Shown piece after piece: positions 20,650 through 30,648 of a stretch of 64,000 bases of DNA; position 1 is the first letter of the stretch; every line of letters begins with the position of its first letter. The stretch covers positions 248,001-312,000 of the forward strand of contig JAIVFI010000028.1 in the NCBI GenBank assembly GCA_025558095.1. Reading direction: 5' to 3'. The DNA is from Hyaloraphidium curvatum. Taxonomy: Eukaryota > Monoblepharomycota > Hyaloraphidiomycetes > Hyaloraphidiales > Hyaloraphidiaceae. The position numbers were made by a program, and so were the translations under genes. Under the pieces are notes generated by a model that saw nothing but the letters and a program-made list of their open reading frames with translations, was not told where the DNA came from and ran no database searches.

Positions 20650-21698
20650 ATGGCCCAGCTCCTCTCGACGTTCTCCGACCTTGTCTCGACGGCCGCCGAG
20701 CTCCTCGCCGATGCCAACTACCTTGCGCCGCTCCCGGACGGCAAGAAGCCGTACACGTACACCTACGACCCCGGCGATGGGCGCCCGCTGCAGTTTTATC
20801 CCGTCGAGAAGCAGCGCGTCCCGATCGCAGACGTAAGGAAGCTCTGGGGCCTCGACGGCGGGGAACCCCTGGAGCCGAGGCCGACGCTCATGCAAGACGG
20901 CACGGAGCTCAGGCTTGGAGAAGGCTGGATCGGGGAAGGCTTGACGCCGGAGGATTACGGGAACGAGAGCAAGGTCCGCGAGGTGTACCACCCGCGTGTC
21001 ATCGAGCTGCTCAGGCGGATCATCGAGGACGGCGGCAAGAGGAAGCTCAAGAAGGCGATCATCTTCGGTACTTTTGCGATGCACATGTCGACTTGCGCAT
21101 GCGTCTGACGCGGATGGCCGTTTCAGATTCCACGGTCCGCCGCCGCGAGACGCTTGAGGTGGCGGTCGCCGACATCGGCAAGGACGGCAAACGCCCCGCC
21201 GTGCCCCAACCCGTCGCCCGTATCCACGGTGACTACACGGACATGAGCGGCCCGCGAAGGGTTCGCAAGCACGTCGAAGGCGAAGAGGCCGACAAGCTTC
21301 TGGCCGAGAACCGCTGGGCGATCATCAACGTGTGGAGGCCGATCGTCGGCCCCGTGCTCGATGCGCCCCTGGCGCTGCTCAGGAAGGAAGACGCCGTACC
21401 GGCCCGCGACTTTGTCGCCCACGATCTCATCTACCCCGACCTCCGCGGCGAAACCCTCGCGGTCAGGCACCACCCCTCGCACCGCCTCATCTACGCCCCG
21501 GCGCAGAAGCCCGACGAAGTCTGGGTGTTCAAGACCTTCGACTGCGTCAAGGGCGTGGCCGGGATCCAAGTCCATTCGGGTATCGACGAGCCCAACCAAA
21601 AGCTGGCTCAGCGCGCGGCCGAAATCGGCGGGAGGCAGAGCATCGAGAACAGGGTGCTGGTCTTTTGGGACGACGTCGACACCCAGTCGAAGATCTGA
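20650..21698 (+). CDS. CmcJ/NvfI/AsaB-type (GA4 desaturase-like) oxidoreductase
   Basis: Two exons, 20650-21067 and 21127-21698 (59 nt intron), 329 residues. The C-terminal half carries the family pattern WAIINVWRPIVGPVLDAPLA, then HHPSHRLIYAPAQKPDEVWV and FKTFDCVKGVAGIQVHSGID. The N-terminal part has the usual YTYDPGDGRPLQFYPVEKQR. These proteins are widespread in fungi, and several act in secondary metabolism as Fe(II)/2-oxoglutarate-like hydroxylases or desaturases (AsaB, GA4 desaturase) while the bacterial CmcJ works on cephamycin. No biosynthetic backbone gene is nearby, so a role in a pathway cannot be stated. Confidence 0.82.
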
Positions 21699-21832
21699 AG
21701 AGGATGTCTGGCTTCTTGAGCGGATCTGGATGGAACCGGGGTAGTTGAGCAAATGTGCGGAAGGCTGTGTTTCATTGACAGTGAATTGAAAAGAGTTTCA
21801 AAGTGCATAACTATCATTGCTCATTGCTGTGT

Positions 21833-22114
21833 TGTAGAAGATTGGCGCGCCGCGGGGCTGAGTCCCACGGGCAGCGACGCCGCTCAAGGTACGAGTGTGG
21901 GCTCGCGGGCCGCGCATCGGGGTTCCAGGAAAGGTCTTCGGTCATCGAACTCCGCTCCAATACACCGCGAATATGTATCCGTTGCGGCCCGAGCGCGGCC
22001 ACGGTCCAACCTGGCCCGCGCTCGTGGCCCGTGCCCATGGTCCAAGCCCATGAAGCCACTATCCAACTCCGCATCCGATGACGCCGCGTGGGCGAGGGCG
22101 TCCCATCTCCAACA
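21833..22114 (-). repeat. LTR copy 1 (3' LTR in the inferred orientation)
   Basis: Identical base for base to 23861-24142 as far as I can compare by eye. Plus-strand ends are TGTAGAAG and CTCCAACA. A diverged copy of its inner end (about GGGCGAGGGC followed by CCAACACC) recurs inside the element at 22392-22425. Confidence 0.93.
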
Positions 22115-23860
22115 CCCCCCCACGCCCGAAGCTCACCGGCGCTCCATCCCCCGTGGTCCTCCCGCATGGGGCTCCGCTCATCCGCCTTCGGCGTGAGCTC
22201 CACCGCTCGTCCATGCGTCCAGTACGTCCACAGGCAGGTGCACGCGTGCTCCGTGATCCTGCGCGTGCACATCGTCCCTGGCCTCGGCCGCCGTGTCCGC
22301 CCGACCGGACCCTCGTCCAGATGTCCACCTCCAGTTCGGGCAAGGCCCCCTCCGTCCTGGGCAAGTCCATCTGCGTCCATACAAGTACCGGATGGGCGAG
22401 GGCATCCATCACCAACACCCCAGTCCGCTTCCGTTGATCCCCGTCGAGTGCACGAGGAAAGAGTCCATCCGATCGTCCGCTCCGCGGTGTCCGAGCGTCC
22501 GCACGATCCCCAGCCCGAGGCAAGCATCGGTCAGCTCGCTCGTCCTTCGTCCATTGAGGGCCGCGATCTTCGCGGCCACGTCTGCGGCGGCGCACACGCC
22601 GCCGCGCGTCCGATCCAGGGCGGCAAAGTCCATCGTCCTGGTCTCCATGGTGATCCAGCCCAGCTCAGTCGTTGAACTTTGGCCTCGCAGTCCCGACGCC
22701 GCGCGCCGCGCGCCGCGGCTGCCTCGGCCTGCGCGAGTCAATCGTGCATGCCCATCCCCTCCACCACGTCCGGGGAACGAGTTCCCGTCCCTGCTCTCCG
22801 GCCTCGGGCGGCCGGGCAGGCGAACACGCAATCCATAGGCAAGGTCGTGCCCCGCCCGAAGTCCGATCTCCACGAGTCCCTCTTGGTGCCGCAGCACGGG
22901 CGTCCACGACGGCCGTGTGCGCGAGGGAGCTCCACGTGCACTCCCCCCCATCTCCCGAGACACACCGGCCGTGGTGGCCCGGTCGCTCCGGGGGAAATCC
23001 AGCTGTCAAGTCCCGAGAATGTCGAAAACGTACCAAGTCCGTCCCAATCTCCTCGGTCGCGTCCCGAACGGCATCCTCCTTCGTTCGAGATCCAAATCCA
23101 CGGTTGCGCCCTTCGACAAGTCCGTCTGTCGAACTTCGCGCCCCATCCGTCAGCAGATGCGGGCGCCCTGCGCCAAGTCCGTGCTCCGCTGCCGATCCGC
23201 GGCAGCCCAGGCGGCTCCGATGAGCGGCCTCGATGACGACCCCGCGTCATCCGCTGGAAACGAGTGAAGCTCCCGCCCAGCCCGCCCATCCGGCGTGTCA
23301 GACTCCCTGCACGCCCACGAACTGAACCGACAGTCCCCGACGGCTTCCCCGTCATAGTCCAGTTCCCATCGGCCACGAATGGCCACCGGCGGCGCGGTCC
23401 TGACTGGCAGGCCGCCCGCGTCCGACCGAGATCCCGGGGGGGTTTTCACCAGGTCGACGGCTTACGCCTTCTCCTGATTCTTGCGCCGCCAGGTGGCGCT
23501 GCCCTAAGTTGTCCAGTCCCGCGCCAACGACCGCTGTCGGCTCGTCCGGTCCAGAATGTCAAGGGCCTCCCGGTATCCAGTCCTCAACCCCAATGGGTCG
23601 ATGTCGCCGATGTGCGCCCATCGCAGCACCAAATCCCCGCCCTCGATGGGCGCACGCGGCGCGTCTGTCCGCCCGCCCTCCTCACGTCCTCCCCTCGTGC
23701 CGGTCCACGTCCCCCCTCGCGGCGCCCCCCCCGGTCCACGGGAAGCGCCCAACAAGGAGAGCTGGCACGAGCACCCGGAGCCTTGACGGCGCTCCCGCCG
23801 GAACCGAAGACAAAACCTCCGAGACGGCCAACGGCGCGAGCCCGATTGGGCATCATAACC

Positions 23861-24142
23861 TGTAGAAGATTGGCGCGCCGCGGGGCTGAGTCCCACGGGC
23901 AGCGACGCCGCTCAAGGTACGAGTGTGGGCTCGCGGGCCGCGCATCGGGGTTCCAGGAAAGGTCTTCGGTCATCGAACTCCGCTCCAATACACCGCGAAT
24001 ATGTATCCGTTGCGGCCCGAGCGCGGCCACGGTCCAACCTGGCCCGCGCTCGTGGCCCGTGCCCATGGTCCAAGCCCATGAAGCCACTATCCAACTCCGC
24101 ATCCGATGACGCCGCGTGGGCGAGGGCGTCCCATCTCCAACA
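23861..24142 (-). repeat. LTR copy 2 (5' LTR in the inferred orientation)
   Basis: Second identical 282 bp repeat, offset 2028 bp from the first. Followed on the minus strand by the tRNA-Met-like priming site at 23845-23860. Confidence 0.93.
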
Positions 24143-24540
24143 TGATTGCTGTGCTCCCCTCCCGACGGTGCGTCGTCCGAAATCCCGCCGCGCTGTCCGT
24201 GTCACCTTCATCGATCCCTCATCCTCCGTCAGCTCCGCCGCGTCGACCCATCGGAGTGTGTTGAGCTCGTTGCCGCCCCCCGTGTGAACCGTGACGTTCT
24301 CTACGTTGTGCCAGGCCGTCAGCTCCCTCCAGAACCTGGTGCTGTCGTGCGGGTGGGGCCCGTCGAAAGGACGAATCGAACATTCTGCATCGAGCTCAGC
24401 AGCGGTCTCGTTTTGCGCCAGATGTCCGGAGCCGGATCGGGCATAATCGAACCTTGGGAGGCGCGGCGGGCCGGTGGAGAAGATGACGGTGTCGGGGTCG
24501 AACGCGGGCTTGTCGAGCATGGCCTCAAAGAGCTCTCTCC
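24143..24540 (-). pseudogene. ORF fragment between LTR element and cytochrome b fragment
   Basis: The minus strand is open through this stretch in the same frame as the cytochrome b fragment and runs on into the LTR. It reads like ordinary protein ([58 protein letters not shown]). I do not recognise the family. With mitochondrial sequence on one side and a retroelement on the other it is most likely a remnant of a gene broken by both insertions. Confidence 0.4.
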
Positions 24541-24810
24541 ACAGCATAGTGCGAGGCGGACGGTAAGAACCGAAGTAAAGACCGCGACCCATGTGAAGGT
24601 AGACTACGATGAAGAAGAAGGAAGCTCCATTGGCGTGGAGATAACGAATTAGCCAACCGTAGTTGACATCACGCATGATGTGCTCTACACTAGCGAAAGC
24701 ATATAGAGTAGAAGGCGTATAATGCATGGCCAAAGTCACTCCAGTAATCACTTGAATCACAAGGATAACTCCCAGAAGAGAACCCGTGTTCCAAAGATAT
24801 CTTCCCCGTC
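24541..24810 (-). pseudogene. COB: Nuclear copy of mitochondrial cytochrome b (NUMT), partial
   Basis: The minus strand encodes about 90 residues of cytochrome b: [58 protein letters not shown] and [19 protein letters not shown]. It spans transmembrane helices A and B, including the two heme-ligand His (in RYLHANG and YLHMGRG). It begins about 30 residues in and stops near residue 115 of the normal protein. Base composition is clearly more AT-rich than the flanks, as expected for mtDNA. No stop or frameshift has accumulated, so the transfer looks recent. Flanks are unrelated nuclear sequence. Heme b binding in complex III is the function of the parent gene, not of this fragment. Confidence 0.9.
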
Positions 24811-24980
24811 GTTCCAGTGCCAGGCACGGATACTGGCGAGCGTCGTGTCGTCGACAAGATCGTGGCGTGCTCCGAATCCGTCTCCTTCTGCGCCTTTGGG
24901 GTCTGCAAGGGAGGGACGGCAGTCACATTGTAGGTTAATTCGACAGCGAGATCGGGAGCGCCTACACCATTTGCATGCCG

Positions 24981-26630
24981 TCATAGCCTCGTGAAAAGCA
25001 ACGCGATGGCAGCCGCTACCAGCGCCCCCGCCCACCCAGCACGGAGGCTTGCAACCCCTGACGGTGCGCCCCTGTAATCTTCCATCCACGCAGCCGCAGT
25101 GTCGATCGCCTTGGCCCGGAGCTCCTTGTAGATTGGAGGCTCCGCTGTGTTGTTCCAATTGTAACTGTGCGTATCCGTGCAATGCGAGGCATTGGGGTAC
25201 ACGATCGTCGCCATCTTGACCCCCGGGATGGGCTGCTCGATCGATCCGCCCGACCAGTGGTCCATGTCCCCGTTGGTGAACACCACTGCGCCCGTTTTGG
25301 CAAGCATCTGGCGGAAGTCGAGCGCCGCAGGCAGCGGAGTGAGCGGGGGCAGCTGCGGCCCGAAGTAGCGCAGGCAGTCGGCGCGGATGTCCTCGGTCGT
25401 CAGCGTGTAGATTGGCAGGAGCACGGCCGAGGAACCGTTGCTGGAGAGCTCGCCTGAGTTGATGGCGCCCTGCGCGCACATCTGGTAGTTGTAGCTGGGC
25501 CACATGGGGTCCGCCTTGGCCGGTGGCAGCACCACGTCCCGGGGAACAAAGTTCAGACAGTCGGTCGGCGCGGAGCCATTCTGCAGCCTGTATGCGGCCT
25601 GCAGCGCCGCAGGGAAGTTGCCTGGTTTGGCGACTAGCGAGTCGTTGAGCGCCTTGCAGATGTTCATGATGTAACCGGGGTATGGCGTCTGGTCGTTGAG
25701 CTGGGCTGGAGTCACGAAGCCGTCGTAGAAGAAGCCAAGCAACGGCTGCACCGTCGCAGGGTCGTCGAGAACAGCATCGGCACCGCACAGGCCCAGATCG
25801 CGGGCCAATGCCTTCCTGGTTTCGGAATCCGCGTTGCGAGATGCAGCAATCGCATCCATTCCAGCGCGGATGGTGGCAGCGCAAGCCGCAGTACCCATGG
25901 TAGTGTATGCTCTCCTGAGAACGACGTGGAAATTGTTCTCGGTCTCTGCCAGAAGCTTGGTCCCGAGCACGTAGTCCACGGGGGCGCTGGCAGCAATGGC
26001 CGCCTGGAACGTCTCCGGGTACGTCAACCTGTGGTAGAGGGCGATCTGGCCTCCATAGCTGCCTCCAATGACCAATGAAGGCACCCTGTTGGGCACCGCA
26101 CGGGACCGGCGCATCGCCTCGACCACGGCCTTGGTGTCGGCCATGACCTGCTCCATGGTCAGATACTTGAACTGCGGCGTTTCCAACGCCCCCGTGGTAG
26201 AATTGACGGAGAACGGGAAACTCGTCCCATAGTATCTGTGCTCAACTTCAACGAGCAGAGCCCTCATCCGTTGAAGATTTTCGAACACGATGGGCTGCGT
26301 GATGCTGTTGAGGGGCGTCTCGTTGCCCAGGAAGACCAGCAGGTTGCCCTGCTTTGCGGCCGCGGCCGGGTCGCGGGGAAAGTAGGCGTCACAGACGTAC
26401 ACTCGCTGGGCAAACGTCCGCTCGTCGCGGGCGTTGAAGTGGTCGATGCGCTGCGTGAAGTTGAAGACGGTGCAGTTGGCGTCGAGGTACGGTTGCGGCA
26501 GCGCGGGGTCGCCGGGAAGGGGGAGCGGAGGCCTGTTAGGAGTGTCGAGCGCCGCCGCGCCGCCGGCGAGACACAGCAGGGCGGACAGGAGGAGCGCGAT
26601 GGCGCCGATTTGCGCGGTTGCGCGGCTCAT
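24981..26630 (-). CDS. Secreted serine carboxypeptidase, peptidase family S28 (Pro-X carboxypeptidase/DPP7-like)
   Basis: Intronless, 549 residues from the ATG at 26630, which begins a signal peptide (MSRATAQIGAIALLLSALLC). The frame is open 15 codons further upstream. Numbering from 26630, catalytic Ser191 lies in GGSYGGQ, Asp457 in NGDMDHWSGG and His483 in NASHCTD, the S28 order. Many Asn-X-Ser/Thr sites and paired Cys fit secretion. The last 25 residues are a small-residue patch then a hydrophobic tail (GWAGALVAAAIALLFTRL), which suggests a GPI anchor. Family enzymes remove C-terminal residues or N-terminal dipeptides next to proline at acidic pH. The downstream flank was hit by the mtDNA and LTR insertions. 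Confidence 0.92.
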   Translation of the reverse strand: MSRATAQIGAIALLLSALLCLAGGAAALDTPNRPPLPLPGDPALPQPYLDANCTVFNFTQRIDHFNARDERTFAQRVYVCDAYFPRDPAAAAKQGNLLVFLGNETPLNSITQPIVFENLQRMRALLVEVEHRYYGTSFPFSVNSTTGALETPQFKYLTMEQVMADTKAVVEAMRRSRAVPNRVPSLVIGGSYGGQIALYHRLTYPETFQAAIAASAPVDYVLGTKLLAETENNFHVVLRRAYTTMGTAACAATIRAGMDAIAASRNADSETRKALARDLGLCGADAVLDDPATVQPLLGFFYDGFVTPAQLNDQTPYPGYIMNICKALNDSLVAKPGNFPAALQAAYRLQNGSAPTDCLNFVPRDVVLPPAKADPMWPSYNYQMCAQGAINSGELSSNGSSAVLLPIYTLTTEDIRADCLRYFGPQLPPLTPLPAALDFRQMLAKTGAVVFTNGDMDHWSGGSIEQPIPGVKMATIVYPNASHCTDTHSYNWNNTAEPPIYKELRAKAIDTAAAWMEDYRGAPSGVASLRAGWAGALVAAAIALLFTRL

Positions 26631-26791
26631 GGAGGTGCGGAATGGCAGATTCGGGGTGGTCTTTGTTGGAGTCACTTTGGAGTCACTCGCAGGTCAGGGA
26701 CGTTCAGGGACGCATGCAGGCGGCAAATCCAAAGACAACCTAGCTCGAGATCGCTTTCCTTCTTGACTATTCGGAACCGAGATGGCTAGCG

Positions 26792-27637
26792 CTACAAGCC
26801 GAGTCCCAAAGAGATCGCCTGTTCGTCGACCGTCCGGCGGACGTAGGCGTCGGCGTGGACACGCAGCGGCGCGATCCCGACGGCCAGGGCGCTCTTTCTG
26901 GAGGCATCGCGAGCCAACAGTCCGGGCACCAATCGGTCGGCCAGGCCCCAGGGGCGGACGTCGTCGCTCCCGTATTTGCCGATGTATCCGCCCTGGTCGA
27001 ACGACGCCTGCTCAAAGGTCCACGCGTTGCCCGCATCGGCGAGCAGGGGCGGCGTTGCTTCAAACACGGCCTCATCGGCGAGTTCGCCGTCGCCCGCAAG
27101 CAGCTCCGTTAGAAGTTCGCACGCCGCAGGCGCAACCGGCTCGTGGAGGGCCAGCGGCCAGGACAGAGCGTCGCGCGGGGCGACGTCGCGCGACGCCAGC
27201 AGGGCGGCCAGCGCCGCGAGCGTTTCCTGCCCACGGACGCCCCGCCACCGCACCAGCCTGATTCCCGTCAGCTTCGCCAAGGGGTCGGCCGATGCCAGCT
27301 GCGCGAGCACGGTCGCCTCCGGAGGCGCCTCGGGTGCGAGCGGTTTCCAGTCGACCAGCGCCGGCGCCGGCGGTGGGCGGAGGAGCATCTCGTCGAGCTC
27401 ATCGCGGCCGCTGTAGGCGTCGTCCTCCACCAGGCACGCCTCGCCGTACAGGTGGAACAGGCTGCGGAGGTCCGAGAGCGCGGTGGCCGGGCCGCGGAGC
27501 TCCTCGAAAGACGCGCGGGTCCGGCGACGCGCGTACTCGACGGCCATGTCGCGCGCAGGGAACGGCCCGACGCGGCGTGCCGGCGCATCGCCATCAGAAA
27601 GGTCCAGCACCAGAACGTGGCAAGTTCGGGTTGTCAT
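26792..27637 (-). CDS. Hypothetical 281-residue protein
   Basis: Single-exon ORF starting MTTRTCHVLVLDLSDGDAPA. Composition is balanced with an alpha-helical, Leu/Ala-rich middle (LAALAALLASRDVAPRDALS, 150-210), reminiscent of short HEAT-like repeats but without a firm match. No membrane segment or targeting signal. Divergent from the flavin monooxygenase gene with 184 bases between starts. Function unknown. Confidence 0.6.
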   Translation of the reverse strand: MTTRTCHVLVLDLSDGDAPARRVGPFPARDMAVEYARRRTRASFEELRGPATALSDLRSLFHLYGEACLVEDDAYSGRDELDEMLLRPPPAPALVDWKPLAPEAPPEATVLAQLASADPLAKLTGIRLVRWRGVRGQETLAALAALLASRDVAPRDALSWPLALHEPVAPAACELLTELLAGDGELADEAVFEATPPLLADAGNAWTFEQASFDQGGYIGKYGSDDVRPWGLADRLVPGLLARDASRKSALAVGIAPLRVHADAYVRRTVDEQAISLGLGL

Positions 27638-27821
27638 TGCGGGCAGTCAGAGCGTCCTCCGAACGATCACCGGTGGCCGATCGGCAGGAACGCGTCCAGG
27701 AACTCTCGTTCGAGCGGATCCCCGCCCGCTCTCCGAGGCCGTTGGAAAGGGGAGCGTCAGCGCGTCGTTTTGAGACGATCACGCCGGAGACAACGTCTCA
27801 CAAAGCCCAGACCCGTCCGCC

Positions 27822-30491
27822 ATGTCGACCGTCAAGGATTCCGGTGCGCCTGTTGTAGCAGTCGGTGAGTTGCTGCTTGAGGCGCCGCGAGTCGGCGGAG
27901 CCGTGGTGGGAAGCGACGGGCGAGGTTCCGGTCCGGCCAGCCGTGGCTCCCTCCGTCGCGCTTGAACCGAGAGCCGGAAGGAACTCACCGTGCTGATTGT
28001 GGTCCCCTTCGCAGTCGGTACCGGTTTCGGCGGCCTTGCGGCGTCGGTGAACCTCATCGTCGGCCGGGGCATCACGAGCTGAGTCATTTTCGAGACCTCG
28101 AACGGCATAGGAGGCACGTGGAGGCACCAGTATGTCCCTTGTATCTTTTTCACCGACGCGGAGCTGATGGTGTCGCTCCTCCTTTGCAGGCGCTACCCCG
28201 GCGCAGGTCCGTCGTTCCCCTCCCCCCCCTTTGAGCACCCTAACCGCCCTTCCCCTGTTCTCCGCTTCCCGTGACAGCCTGCGATGTCCCGGCGCATTAT
28301 TGTGAGCCTCGTGGCGTGCGTTTTCCCGGAAGATGCCTCATTCCCGACCAGACAGCCTCAGCTTTGAGCTAAACCCGAGCTGGTCCTCCGAGTACCCTCC
28401 CCGCGTGGAGATGAAGGCCTACATGGAGCGCGTCTTTGAAAAGTACGGCCTGAGACCGTACACCCGCTTCAACACCGAGATCAAGAGCATCCGCTGGAAC
28501 GCTGACGAGGGCGTGTGGGACATGGAGGTTACCGAGTACGCGCCCCCCGAGAGCAGGGAGGACCTGGCCCACGTGGAAGGCGAGGGCAACTGGCGGCGGG
28601 AGTGGAACAGGGAGCCCGTGAGGGAGTACGTGTTCAAGGCCAACCTCGTGTTCAACGTGGGTGCGGGGCGGCCGGGCCGCGGACTGTTCCGCAAGCTGAG
28701 GCTTGTTGCTCCTCCCAGTCCTGCGGACCCTTCACCAAACCGTACATCCCTGATTACGAAGGCGTTGACTCGTTCAAGGGCAGGTACGTCCACTCGGTCG
28801 AGTGGGACGAGTCGATCGACTTCTCGGGCAAGAGCGTCGGCATCGTTGGTTCCGGGCCAACAGCAATCCGTGAGTGGAGTTCGTCACCAGAGCATTGCAT
28901 CAACTTGATCAGCTTTCGTGCCGAACGGTGTGCAGAGGTCGTCTCGCAGCTCGCGGAAAAGGTCGGCAAGCTCGACATCTACCAGCGGACCAAGAACTGG
29001 TGTGGCAGATCCGCGCTGTGGCTGTCCATCCGGAGCGCCTGACGCCCCGCGCGTCCGGCAGGATCTTCCCATACCGCAACGTGCCCTTCACAGAGGAGCA
29101 GAAGGAAATCTGGCGCAGCGATCCCGCGGCGCTGGTCGCCAAGCGGCAGTCGCTCGTGGACGCGGGGGCGCAGACGTGGTTCGCGATCGAGAACCCGGAC
29201 TCGCCGGGCGCGGAGGCGCTCAAGCAGATGATCATCGAGAGTGGGTGGTTGGGCCGCCGGTGGTGGCGACGAAGCTGAGCTCGTTCGGTGGTGGCGTTGG
29301 CAGACTACCACAAGATCGTGAAGAAACCCGGCGTGATCCCGCTCATCACCCCCGACTACCCCATCGGTGGGGCACCTCCGACGCCGCACCGTTTGCCCAC
29401 CTAACCCGCCGCCTCGCCCTTGCAGGCTGCAAGCGCATCCTGGTCGACTGCAACTACCTCGAGCAGCTGAACCGCGACCACGTCAACCTAGTCGTGGACC
29501 CCATCGCCCGCTTCACCCCCAACGGCATTGTGGCCAAGAACAGGGAGACCGGACAGGAGACCGAGCGAAGCTACGACATCATCATCTGGTGCACGGGCTG
29601 GGGCTCCATCGCGTTCGGGAGGGCGTACCCGATCTACGCCGCATCAGGGGAGGAGCTATGGGACTACTGGAAGCGCGTTGGGAACCCGAGGAGCTAGTGG
29701 GTCCTTCGCCGCGGGCCCCCGCGCACTCATCTCACTGTGCGCATGACCCAGCCTGGGGACCATGTGCCACGGCTACCCCAACCCCATCCTTGGCCCAGGC
29801 CCGCAGGGCAACGCCTTCACGAGCTACATCGAGGTGCTCGAACAGCGCGTGGATTTCATGCTGCGGGTCCTGGACGAGCTGCAGAGGCGCAACGCGCAGA
29901 GCCTGGAGCCCAAGGTCGAGGCCGAGGAGATGTGGGACCGGGTGCACAACGAGGCGAGCCGGGGGACGCCGTTCGCGGGCAACTGCGTGTCCTAGTGGGT
30001 GTTTCGTGCGCAGCTCGGCCGGTGTTTTGCTAATCCCCTTGACTTCGAAGCTAAAAGTTCACGTGGGATGCGTGGAACGAGGCCGGCGCAGACGGCGGCG
30101 GCCACATCGGCAAGCAGGCCGAGGGCTACGCACCCGGCACCTTCCTGAACCCCATCTTCTACCCGGGCCTGTATGGCGAGATGCGCGAGGATCTGGAGAC
30201 GGCGGACATGGACACTTTGGAGTACACGAAGAAGGTGGGCGGTTGTCACTGGCATCTCCGACCGATCGGGCTGCTCACGATCTTCATGCGCAGGAGGGCA
30301 CGTGGAAGTTCCCTCCCCGCCCCAAAAAGGACCTCTCGCACCACCGGCTCCGCCACGTGAAGCTGCGCGACCCCAAGGACTCGCCCATCGGCAAGCTGCG
30401 GCGCAGCAGTTTGCCGCCGCCCGGGCAAACGGCGTGGCTGCCAAAGGGTGAGCGGAAAGTGACCCGGCAGCCACTAATGGGCAAATTCTAG
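27822..30491 (+). CDS. FAD-dependent class B monooxygenase (Baeyer-Villiger type), with in-frame TGA
   Basis: Thirteen exons: 27822-27864, 28015-28129, 28190-28206, 28278-28301, 28352-28656, 28719-28869, 28936-28999, 29062-29240, 29304-29366, 29426-29696, 29752-29986, 30058-30234, 30294-30491 (614 codons with stop). The FAD site is VVGTGFGGLAASVNL across intron 1. It continues FETSNGIGGTWRHQRYPGAA, CDVPAHYYSLSFELNPSWSS, then the NADPH-site VGIVGSGPTAIQ and the late motif IIIWCTGW. Exons 3 and 4 are only 17 and 24 nt. In exon 2 a TGA at 28080-28082 (codon 37) sits where relatives have a sense codon, with perfect frame on both sides. The gene may therefore be a young pseudogene, a sequencing error or read-through. 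Relatives oxidise ketones or amines; substrate unknown. Confidence 0.82.
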
Positions 30492-30648
30492 AGCTTACAA
30501 CGTAGACTCGCATGTAGCATTTATTGAGAGGCAAACTGCGTTTATTGTGCGCCCTTTGACCGCCTCCAACGAGTCGTCGCGGACGAGCGCGGGGACCACG
30601 GTCCCCGTCCCCCCTGCTACGAATCAACAACCCCTACCGCCCTCCGCG

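Larger units (their letters stand above)
21833..24142 (-). mobile_element. Non-autonomous LTR retrotransposon (copia-like priming site)
   Basis: Two identical 282 bp direct repeats at 21833-22114 and 23861-24142 bracket 1746 bp. Each begins TG and ends CA. Orientation is inferred as minus: in that sense the base after the left LTR begins GGTTATGATGCCCAAT, close to the methionyl-tRNA anticodon-loop complement used by copia-type half-tRNA priming, and a purine tract GTGGGGGGG touches the right LTR. I found no reverse transcriptase, integrase, RNase H or protease in any frame of the interior; its ORFs are Arg/Ser/Pro-rich. Identical LTRs mean a recent insertion or recent conversion. A 9 bp match in the flanks is described in the findings. 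Confidence 0.75.

Noticed and set aside
22738-23376. 212-codon ORF inside the LTR element that might be a gag
   Set aside because: Gly/Arg/Ser-rich with no zinc knuckle or capsid-like motif; other frames are equally open, so no coding signal is separable.
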